Shown piece after piece: positions 53,063-60,947 of a stretch of 64,000 nucleotides of DNA (position 1 is its first letter; the number at the start of each line of letters is the position of its first letter). This DNA is from Providencia sp. (GTDB lineage Bacteria > Pseudomonadota > Gammaproteobacteria > Enterobacterales > Enterobacteriaceae): assembly GCF_003533305.1 (NCBI RefSeq), contig NZ_DOEH01000004.1, positions 1-64,000 of the forward strand, given 5' to 3'. The notes below the pieces were generated by a model. The model saw only the letters and a list, made by a program, of their open reading frames with translations, ran no database searches and had not been told where the DNA came from. The translations under genes and the position numbers were made by a program.

Positions 53063-56000
53063 ATGCCAGATATTCAGGATACTAACCGCGAACAAGAAAT
53101 ACTCGATAGTGCTGTAGCTGAAGGAGGCGCTTATGAAATCTTACGTAAGCGTCTTACCGAGCAAGGACAACAGCTCCATCAAAAAGCCGCGCAATTAAAT
53201 CAAAGCCGGTTAGATGAATTTGGTCAAAGCCAAATGGACATCATTGGCCGCATCCGTATTCGTACTGAAAATAATTGCCAAGCAAGAGATATTGTTCGTG
53301 TCGGTGAATGGCTATTATTTGGTTATAATGTTTTTCTTGGCCTCAAAAAAGAGACCCATCTTGAAGATGTCTTTTCACTTTATCGTTTAATTGAAAACGA
53401 GGGTGAATTTGATGTTGAAGCCATGCCTTATGAAGATACTTTTCTCAATGACAACCGCTTTATTCAAGATTTCACTGAGCTCTATACCTACTATAAAAAT
53501 ACACAATTACTTCAACTTGTAGAACGTGATGGCAAACTTCTTGCCAGTTTCCAAATTGGCGACCGTATCACCGATGTGCGTGTTTTCCGTTGGTCAATTT
53601 CCAGCGATAAAAACAAAATCGACTATATTGATAATCGTGGCGAGCGAGATATTGAACTTCCCCCCGCCTATGATTTTGATTGGACCAGAACCACTCGAGA
53701 AGATACCGTTAACGGTCGTTTTCCTCATATCAATATACTCGACACTGTATTTGTTGAGACTATTGGTGGTGACCTCACCATCAAGTGTGAAAATAATACC
53801 GAAGATGGATTAGGCATCTATCGTGAAGCAGTACTGGATAAAAACCAATCTCTCGATGATGCACAAATAGAATACGCCCATACTGGCAGTTTGATTCTGT
53901 TAAAAATCCTTCCTTATCGTGAAGAGAGCTGGCGTTACTTGGTTTACAACACGCTAACCGAGTCAGTTCAACGTATCGACGCCATCGGCCAAGCCTGTGT
54001 GCAGTTACCTGAAGATCACGGTATTATTTTTCCGGGTGGCTACTATCTACAAAACGGCGAATACAAAACCTTTGAACAACCTATGGATGGGATGCGTTTT
54101 CGCCGCCTGCGCCGTTCACCTAATGGTGAAGATGTCCTGTATGTATTCTATTCCCCTAATCATGGTCGACTCGCGCTTTTCAATTATAATTTAATTGAAC
54201 GAAAACTCGCTATCCCATTGATTGGTCACGGCTATGCCATGTTAGAAGATGGTAAAATGGTCTTGTTTGAAGGGGAAGGCGACGAAGCAACGCGAGTGCA
54301 TCCGATGCAGGTTTGGCAAACACCATTTTACTCTGAAGAGTTTGCGGATAAACAACCTCCCCGTGGCGGCTTTTTTGGTCGTATCGGTAATGCAGATTTA
54401 GTTCGTGGTATTTCTGAAATATTACATATTGCCAAAGAAATCGAAGGTAATCAGGTTTCTGTTTCCCGTTATGAACAACTTAGTCAGCAACCTAAAAGTC
54501 TGTTAGATATTTATTACTGGTTTAATGATGAACAGTGCCTAAATATTGGGAAATTACTCAAAGAAATTACCCAAACTAGCGAACTTGTACTCGACGAATA
54601 TGAAAAAGTAGAGAGTATTCGCCAGCAATCAGCCAAATCAATGAATGAGGCGATTAGTCGCCAAAAATCATTACTTGCCATCACACTGCCTGAAAGCTGG
54701 ATCGATATTCAACAATTTGTCGATGGGCTCAATGCCCTAAGTGCACAGCGTGGGCACTTAATTTCACTGCGTGAATTCCGTTATATGGATTTAACCAAAC
54801 TCAGTGAAATGGAAACAGAGATTACGGATGCTCAGCAACAAGTTTCTCAAGCTACCGCCGTTTTCCTTGCTAGCGATAAAGCTTTACAGCCTTTTAAAGC
54901 TCAACTAGTCACCTTCGAAGAACAAACTGAAAACGCACAAAATAGTGCCCAGTTAGATGTGCCAATGAATGACATGGAAAAAATGTCAGCCGATTTGGAT
55001 ATGCTGTCTAACTTAATGGCTTCCCTCTCGTTCAACGATGTGACCCAACAAACTCATATCATTGATTCAATTTCGCAGATCTATGCGCAGCTCAACCAAT
55101 CTCGTGCCCGCTTACAGCAAAAACGAAAATCACAAAGTAGCGTTGAGTCAGTGGCACAATTTGGCGCGCAATTTCGCTTATTTAGTCAAGGGATCACCAA
55201 TGCGCTGTCTCTTGCCACGTCACCGGAACGTTGCGATGATCAGTTATCTCGATTATTAGTTCAATTAGAAGAGCTTGAAAGCCAATTTAGCAATCACGAT
55301 GAATTTCTTGATGACATACTGGCAAAGCGAGATGAATTATTCGAAACCTTTGAGTCTCATAAACAAATATTAATTGATGAGCGCCAACGTCGTTCACAGA
55401 ATCTATTAACTGCCGCTGATCGCCTATTAGAAAGCCTACAACGTAGAACGCTTCGTTTACAGTCTCAAGATGAGCTGAATGCCTTTTTCGCATCCGATCC
55501 GTTAGCCTTAAAAACCCGTGAAATCATTGAAAAATTACGGGAAATTAATGATAACGTTAAGGCTGATGATATTGATGCACGGCTAAAATCATCTCGTGAC
55601 CAAGCTATTCGTACTTTACGCGATAAAACTGATATTTTTGAAGATGGCGGTAATATCATTAAATTGGGGCCTCGCCACCGCTTTAGTGTAAATACCCAAG
55701 AACTTGACCTGACTATCTTACCTAAAAATAACCAACTTTGGTTGTATTTGACTGGTACAGACTACCAAGAACCAATCGAAAATACAGAACTGGCAGCGCT
55801 ACAACCTTATTGGTCTGCAACCCTAGAATCTGAATCAGATAGTGTTTATCGTGCTGAATACCTTGCTTATTCTATTATCTATGCCGCGGCAAAACGCCAA
55901 GACGGCCTTGATTATGATTCGTTAAAAAGTGCGTTATCTGCACCGGATAAATTAGACAAATTAGTCAGAGACTTTGCCGCACCGCGTTATAAAGAAGGCT

Positions 56001-58003
56001 ACGAAAAAGGTATTCATGACCATGATGCCATCGCCATATTGAAAAAATTAATTCCTATTGGTGAAAGTGCCGATTTGCTACGTTATAACCCAAAATCACG
56101 CGCAATTGCAGCGATTTTCTGGGATCAAGTACAAAATGCAACCTACCCTGCGTTATGGCCTGAACGCGCTAGAACGGCGATGAATATTCAACAGCTATTT
56201 CACAATGATGATGCCTTGCTCGACCTACAAGCAGAAATTGAAGCGGATATCAGCTTGTTTTTACAAGATAATCCAATTGAATGCCAAAGCTATGAACAAA
56301 ATCAAGCGGCTGAATACTTAAGTTTTGCCTTAGCAAGGCCATCTATTGACTTGGTTTATAGTAAGTATGCAAGAGACCTTGTGGCAGCATTACAAAATCG
56401 CCTAGAAGCGGCCCATATGTGGGTAGATTTTAATCGTTCACAGCAAAACCTTGGCGAACGATATGCACAGCGCTGGGCATTGATTCAAAACTGGCTACAA
56501 GGATTATGCTCTGTGCCTGAATTTGCACATCTCATGCCTTATGTACCGGGGGCAATAGCTATTATTATCTTAGATAAAGTCGCATCAGCTCGCTACAGTG
56601 AGGTTGATCTCTACTTTAAAGTCAGTGGATTATTAGGTGAACACCCGACCATTGAAAACCAAACACTTTCATTAAGTTTAGATAGCTACTTTGGTCGTAT
56701 GCGCAAGCAAAGAAAGCAGTTCATTCCTGCATTTCGTCAATATCAAGGACTACGCCAACGCATCGTAACCGAAGAACGTGATCGACTAAAACTACATGAA
56801 TTTAAAGCTCATCCATTAAGCTCATTTGTCCGTAACAAACTTATCAATGATGTTTATCTGCCTATTATTGGTGACAATATGGCGAAGCAAATTGGTGCGC
56901 TTGGTGAAAATAAACGTACTGATTTAATGGGATTATTACTAATGATCTCCCCGCCAGGTTACGGTAAAACCACCTTAATGGAATATGTTGCCGACCGCTT
57001 GGGTCTTATTTTTATGAAAATCAATGGCCCAGCACTTGGCCATGATGTTTTATCTCTTGATCCTGAACAAGCCCCTAACGCGACAGCAAGGCAAGAGCTT
57101 GAAAAACTCAACCTAGCTTTAGAAATGGGGAATAATGTCATGCTGTATGTGGATGATATCCAACATACTCACCCTGAATTCTTACAAAAATTCATTTCGT
57201 TATGTGATGGAACAAGACGAATTGAGGGTATCTGGAAAGGCAAAACTAAGACCTATGACATGCGTGGTAAGAAATTCTGTGTTGTTATGGCGGGTAACCC
57301 GTATACCGAATCAGGGGAAGTATTCCGTATTCCTGATATGCTAGCTAACCGTGCCGATATTTATAACTTAGGTGAAGTACTCGGGGGAATGGATGAAGCG
57401 TTTGCACTAAGCTATATCGAAAATAGTTTAACATCCAACGCTGTACTGGCCCCTCTTGCACTACGTGATTTAAACGACCTTTATCTTTTAGTGGATAAAG
57501 CAATGGGAAAATCAGTCTCAACAAATACCCTAAGCTACCCTTATTCCGATGCGGAAATTAATGAAATAACTGCGGTAATCAGCCACTTAATAACCTTGCG
57601 TAATATTGTATTAAAAGTGAATCAGCAATATATTGCCAGTGCTGCACAATCTGATAAATACCGTACTGAGCCTGCATTCCGCTTGCAAGGTAGCTACCGT
57701 AATATGAATAAACTGAGCGAAAAAGTCTCTTCAGTGATGAATGATGAAGAACTTGAAAGACTGTTAGATGACCACTATTTAGGTGAAGCGCAACTGCTCA
57801 CAACAGGCGCGGAAGAGAATTTATTGAAACTCGCCGAATTAAGGGGAACGTTAACAGCAAAAGATGCCGCTCGTTGGCAGCAAATCAAAAAAGATTTTCT
57901 GCGTAATAAAGCCCTCGGTGGCGATAATGCAGATATTGGCGATCGAGTCGTGGCACAACTGGCAAATTTAGTGGAAAGTGTTCAGACTTTAGGACAAAAC
58001 TAA
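53063..58003 (+). CDS. giant AAA+ ATPase (DUF3686/'DNA repair ATPase' family)
   Basis: 1646 residues. The C-terminal quarter is an AAA+ module: Walker A SPPGYGKTT (residues 1296-1304), Walker B VMLYVDD (1359-1365), then a sensor-like VVMAGNPY and an arginine-rich NRADIYNLGE segment. The first about 480 residues contain repeated beta-rich segments (YSPNHGRLALFNYN, VNTLTESVQ-like) suggestive of a propeller. Residues about 480-830 are helical and coiled. I recognise it as the large ATPase annotated 'DNA repair ATPase' and often found next to YqiK-type flotillins; no experiment supporting DNA repair is known to me. Neighbours are membrane proteins on both sides: YqiJ, YqiK and a rhomboid 15 bases downstream, so a membrane-linked remodelling role is as plausible. 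Confidence 0.8.
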   Translation: MPDIQDTNREQEILDSAVAEGGAYEILRKRLTEQGQQLHQKAAQLNQSRLDEFGQSQMDIIGRIRIRTENNCQARDIVRVGEWLLFGYNVFLGLKKETHLEDVFSLYRLIENEGEFDVEAMPYEDTFLNDNRFIQDFTELYTYYKNTQLLQLVERDGKLLASFQIGDRITDVRVFRWSISSDKNKIDYIDNRGERDIELPPAYDFDWTRTTREDTVNGRFPHINILDTVFVETIGGDLTIKCENNTEDGLGIYREAVLDKNQSLDDAQIEYAHTGSLILLKILPYREESWRYLVYNTLTESVQRIDAIGQACVQLPEDHGIIFPGGYYLQNGEYKTFEQPMDGMRFRRLRRSPNGEDVLYVFYSPNHGRLALFNYNLIERKLAIPLIGHGYAMLEDGKMVLFEGEGDEATRVHPMQVWQTPFYSEEFADKQPPRGGFFGRIGNADLVRGISEILHIAKEIEGNQVSVSRYEQLSQQPKSLLDIYYWFNDEQCLNIGKLLKEITQTSELVLDEYEKVESIRQQSAKSMNEAISRQKSLLAITLPESWIDIQQFVDGLNALSAQRGHLISLREFRYMDLTKLSEMETEITDAQQQVSQATAVFLASDKALQPFKAQLVTFEEQTENAQNSAQLDVPMNDMEKMSADLDMLSNLMASLSFNDVTQQTHIIDSISQIYAQLNQSRARLQQKRKSQSSVESVAQFGAQFRLFSQGITNALSLATSPERCDDQLSRLLVQLEELESQFSNHDEFLDDILAKRDELFETFESHKQILIDERQRRSQNLLTAADRLLESLQRRTLRLQSQDELNAFFASDPLALKTREIIEKLREINDNVKADDIDARLKSSRDQAIRTLRDKTDIFEDGGNIIKLGPRHRFSVNTQELDLTILPKNNQLWLYLTGTDYQEPIENTELAALQPYWSATLESESDSVYRAEYLAYSIIYAAAKRQDGLDYDSLKSALSAPDKLDKLVRDFAAPRYKEGYEKGIHDHDAIAILKKLIPIGESADLLRYNPKSRAIAAIFWDQVQNATYPALWPERARTAMNIQQLFHNDDALLDLQAEIEADISLFLQDNPIECQSYEQNQAAEYLSFALARPSIDLVYSKYARDLVAALQNRLEAAHMWVDFNRSQQNLGERYAQRWALIQNWLQGLCSVPEFAHLMPYVPGAIAIIILDKVASARYSEVDLYFKVSGLLGEHPTIENQTLSLSLDSYFGRMRKQRKQFIPAFRQYQGLRQRIVTEERDRLKLHEFKAHPLSSFVRNKLINDVYLPIIGDNMAKQIGALGENKRTDLMGLLLMISPPGYGKTTLMEYVADRLGLIFMKINGPALGHDVLSLDPEQAPNATARQELEKLNLALEMGNNVMLYVDDIQHTHPEFLQKFISLCDGTRRIEGIWKGKTKTYDMRGKKFCVVMAGNPYTESGEVFRIPDMLANRADIYNLGEVLGGMDEAFALSYIENSLTSNAVLAPLALRDLNDLYLLVDKAMGKSVSTNTLSYPYSDAEINEITAVISHLITLRNIVLKVNQQYIASAAQSDKYRTEPAFRLQGSYRNMNKLSEKVSSVMNDEELERLLDDHYLGEAQLLTTGAEENLLKLAELRGTLTAKDAARWQQIKKDFLRNKALGGDNADIGDRVVAQLANLVESVQTLGQN

Positions 58004-58017
58004 TTCAGGGCAATAAA

Positions 58018-58584
58018 ATGAAACTTTGGCTAAACCCACGGATTAAGTTACTAATCATATTAGTGGGTTTACTCATGGTTATTCAGTTAGTTAATAGTCT
58101 TACGGGAGGTGGATTAATTCACTTAGGTATTATTCCTCGTACCATTAATGGATTAATAGGTATTCCCTTAGCCCCTTTTATTCATGGTAGTTGGGGGCAT
58201 TTACTCAGTAATCTCCCCCCTTTAATCATACTAAGTACATTGCTACTTCATCGTGCTATCAAAGAGTACATCCAAGCCTCATTATTTATCATTATCACTT
58301 GTGGTCTTGCTGTTTGGCTTATCGGTCGGGATGCCATACACGTTGGTGCCAGTGGTTGGATTTTTGGCTTATGGGGATTATTAATCGCCCAAGGTTTTTT
58401 CCGCCGCCGTTTATCCGATATCATCATCGCCTTATTAGTGCTTTTTTATTTTGGCGCGATGGCGGCTGGATTATTACCCGTTCATCAATATATTTCGACA
58501 GAATCCCACATTACTGGCGCGCTATCTGGTGTGCTATACGCCTGGCTACTGAAAAAACGTCAGAAAATTAATTCTTCAATTTAA
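58018..58584 (+). CDS. rhomboid-family intramembrane serine protease
   Basis: 188 residues, about six membrane helices. The catalytic dyad is visible as Ser112 in GASGW and His164 in SHITGALSG; the helix-2 block HGSWGHLLSNLPPL has the conserved HxxxN pattern. Both catalytic residues are present, so it should be active. It starts 15 bases after the ATPase stop and has its own ATG, so it is the last gene of the yqiJ-yqiK-ATPase cluster. Its final 17 bases overlap the end of the convergent regulator gene. Substrates might be cluster members such as YqiJ (inference). Confidence 0.88.
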   Translation: MKLWLNPRIKLLIILVGLLMVIQLVNSLTGGGLIHLGIIPRTINGLIGIPLAPFIHGSWGHLLSNLPPLIILSTLLLHRAIKEYIQASLFIIITCGLAVWLIGRDAIHVGASGWIFGLWGLLIAQGFFRRRLSDIIIALLVLFYFGAMAAGLLPVHQYISTESHITGALSGVLYAWLLKKRQKINSSI

Positions 58585-59230
58585 CCCGATAAACACAGCG
58601 CCCTGCGCCATCAAGTAAATATTGCTCACGCTCGACAGTTGCATCATGACCTAAAACATCACGAAATAATGCCAATTCTGAACGACAAAAATTTTGACAA
58701 GCTGTTGCCGCTGCACAAATCGGGCAATGGTTCTCAATAAATAACCAGCTATCGTCTTCTTTTTCAACTCTGACCATATAGCCTTCTTCACTACGAACAT
58801 CCGCTAATGCATTCAATCGCTCAATAAAAGGCAAATTATCACAACGCGCTAAATACTTAGTTCGGCTTTCCTCTTCCCGTTGGCTAATGAGTTTCTCCAA
58901 CCCTTCGTCACCAAAAATAGTACGAACAGAATCAATAAGCTGTAGAGCTAATTGTGCATGTGTATCTGGAAAACGTTGGTGCCCTTGCTCAGTCAACACC
59001 CAATTTTGTCTTGGCCTACCCGCTCCACTTTGTGATGCGCATTGAACACCCTCAACCAAACCCAATGAAGTCAGCTTTTGAATATGTTGTCTTGCCGCCT
59101 CACCCGTCATGTCTAAATCTTTCGCAATCACTGCCGTTGATATCGGTCCTTTTGTCTTTATGCAAAAAAGTACCTTATCAACAGCCTGAGTTAGATTTAG
59201 ATTATCAAAGTAATTACTTGCATTAATCAT
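58568..59230 (-). CDS. COG2345 (SufR-like) transcriptional regulator with Cys cluster
   Basis: 220 residues. An N-terminal winged helix (about 12-85: ISTAVIAKDLDMTGEAARQHIQKL, then GRPRQNWVLTEQG) and a C-terminal domain with HCPICAAATACQNFC plus Cys near the C-terminus (GAGRCVY). This Cys layout resembles SufR, where it binds an iron-sulfur cluster, so the protein may sense redox or iron-sulfur state (inference). It diverges from an MFS exporter across 73 bases that contain a perfect 12-bp inverted repeat, the likely operator. Convergent overlap of 17 bases with the rhomboid gene. Confidence 0.82.
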   Translation of the reverse strand: MINASNYFDNLNLTQAVDKVLFCIKTKGPISTAVIAKDLDMTGEAARQHIQKLTSLGLVEGVQCASQSGAGRPRQNWVLTEQGHQRFPDTHAQLALQLIDSVRTIFGDEGLEKLISQREEESRTKYLARCDNLPFIERLNALADVRSEEGYMVRVEKEDDSWLFIENHCPICAAATACQNFCRSELALFRDVLGHDATVEREQYLLDGAGRCVYRVKLKN

Positions 59231-59240
59231 TATGTCACTC

Positions 59241-59268
59241 TAATATCCAAGTCGATACTTGGATATTA
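59241..59268. promoter_or_regulatory. perfect 12-bp inverted repeat, likely operator of the SufR-like regulator
   Basis: Arms TAATATCCAAGT (59241-59252) and ACTTGGATATTA (59257-59268) with the spacer CGAT. It fills the middle of the 73-base gap between the divergent regulator and transporter genes, 10 bases before the regulator start, so one bound dimer could control both. Confidence 0.75.
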
Positions 59269-59303
59269 CCTTTTTTCTAACCACATAGTCCAGCAGGTCT
59301 TCT

Positions 59304-60713
59304 ATGAGCAATGATCCTTCTACCCAACCACAAGCTAGATGGGCTGATTTACTTAGCGGCACCAATGCGTTACTGACAATCGCTCTCACCGGTGGTGTTG
59401 CACTACATGCAATTAATATTTACATCGTCACCACAATCTTACCCAGTGTTGTCAATGATATTGGTGGACTCGAATATTATGCGTGGAATACCACCGTATT
59501 TGTTGCTACCTCGATTGTTGGGTCGGCACTTTCGAGTAAAGTGCTTGATAGCCTAGGACCTAAGTTTGCGTATTTAACCGCATTAATTCTATTTTCACTT
59601 GGCTCAATTTGGTGCGCAGCATCACCTTCAATGCTAACTTTACTCGGTGGACGAGCACTTCAAGGATTTGGTGGCGGTATTCTATTCGCACTAAGTTATG
59701 CGTTGATCCGTGTGGTTTTCACACCTAATTTATGGTCGCGAGCAATGGGAGTTGTTTCCGGTATGTGGGGTATTGCCACCTTATGTGGTCCTGCTATTGG
59801 TGGCATTTTCGCTCAAGGTGGTCATTGGCGCTGGGCTTTTTGGGCACTATTACCAGTCGCAGTTTTACTGGCTATTATCGTACTCGGTCAATTACCGGGA
59901 AAAAAATCACAGCAGCAACAAAACAACAAAATTCCATTTCTGGCTATCTCATTGCTAGTAGCTTCTGTTTTAGCGATTTCTATTGGTAGTTTGTCCGAAA
60001 ATCTTATCAATAACCTTGTTGGTTTATTGATCGGTATTGCCATTCTAATCACCATTGTTTTTATTGATGGTAAAAACGGAAAGCGTCTACTTCCGACAGG
60101 ATCTTACTCTCTAAAAAGCACTCTCGGTGTGTTATTCCTAACAATGACACTACTCGTTGGTGGAATGACAACCGAAATTTATGTACCTTATTTCTTACAA
60201 ACTATTCATCAATTTTCACCGCTTATCGCAGGCTACCTCACCGCAGTCATGGCAGCCGGTTGGACAATTGGGGCACTATTTAGCGCCAATAAAACAGGTG
60301 ATATTGTTTTACGTATTCTACGAGCAGGACCGGTCATCATATTTATTTCGCTAATTATTCTTGCGATTTTAACGCCAAATTTAGCACTCGTTAGTTCAAT
60401 CCCATTATTCATTATTTACTTAATTGCGATGACCGGAGTGGGTTTTGGTATCGGGATTTGTTGGCCTCACCTTGTGCTGCGTGTATTCAATGCAGCCCCA
60501 AAAGGTGAAGAAAATCTGGCTTCTTCATCAGTCATTACCATTCAACTGTATGCCACTGCGTTATCGGCCGCACTGGTCGGTGTCGTTGTAAACAACAGTG
60601 GATTAATTAGTCCCGGTGGAATTGAAGGTGCGCAACAAGCCTCGATTTGGCTGTTCGCCTTATTTGCAATTTTCCCATTATTTGGTGCGATATTAATCCG
60701 AAAAGTAAAATAA
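59304..60713 (+). CDS. MFS efflux transporter (DHA2/EmrB-like)
   Basis: 469 residues, about 13-14 membrane helices. ALTGGVALHAINIYIVTTILPSV resembles the drug:H+ antiporter motif D region; GRALQGFGGGILFALSYALI and MGVVSGMWGIATLCGPAIGGIF correspond to motifs B and C of exporters. The substrate is unknown. Regulation by the divergent SufR-like protein is likely. A short hairpin (TTGGGC/GCCCAA, 60719-60736) follows. Confidence 0.8.
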   Translation: MSNDPSTQPQARWADLLSGTNALLTIALTGGVALHAINIYIVTTILPSVVNDIGGLEYYAWNTTVFVATSIVGSALSSKVLDSLGPKFAYLTALILFSLGSIWCAASPSMLTLLGGRALQGFGGGILFALSYALIRVVFTPNLWSRAMGVVSGMWGIATLCGPAIGGIFAQGGHWRWAFWALLPVAVLLAIIVLGQLPGKKSQQQQNNKIPFLAISLLVASVLAISIGSLSENLINNLVGLLIGIAILITIVFIDGKNGKRLLPTGSYSLKSTLGVLFLTMTLLVGGMTTEIYVPYFLQTIHQFSPLIAGYLTAVMAAGWTIGALFSANKTGDIVLRILRAGPVIIFISLIILAILTPNLALVSSIPLFIIYLIAMTGVGFGIGICWPHLVLRVFNAAPKGEENLASSSVITIQLYATALSAALVGVVVNNSGLISPGGIEGAQQASIWLFALFAIFPLFGAILIRKVK

Positions 60714-60718
60714 TTCCC

Positions 60719-60736
60719 TTGGGCAAGGATGCCCAA
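60719..60736 (+). terminator. weak hairpin after the MFS gene
   Basis: TTGGGC and GCCCAA pair around AAGGAT, 6 bases after the stop; no T run follows. Confidence 0.35.
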
Positions 60737-60837
60737 TAGTATATAAAACCACTTTTCATCCACTTCATAGCTATAGTGAGGCTTATTTTTAATAAGTGAC
60801 ACTCATCACGAAAAAAAAGCCCACTTTAAAAGCTTAC

Positions 60838-60851
60838 TTGATACAAATCAA
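60838..60851. promoter_or_regulatory. predicted FNR site upstream of the TonB receptor
   Basis: TTGAT-ACAA-ATCAA is an exact match to the FNR consensus TTGAT-N4-ATCAA, centred about 103 bases before the receptor start codon. It suggests oxygen control in addition to Fur. Confidence 0.6.
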
Positions 60852-60912
60852 AGATGCAGATGATTTGCAACTTTAATGATTGACCATTAACCAACCTTTA
60901 ATTATAAATCGG

Positions 60913-60934
60913 AATGATACGAATTATCATTCTC
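60913..60934. promoter_or_regulatory. predicted Fur box before the TonB receptor
   Basis: AATGATA (60913-60919) and TATCATT (60925-60931) are exact inverted arms; GATACGAATTATCATTCTC matches 14 of 19 Fur consensus bases by eye. It ends 13 bases before the start codon and overlaps the expected transcript start. Confidence 0.8.
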
Positions 60935-60947
60935 ATAAAGGATAGTT

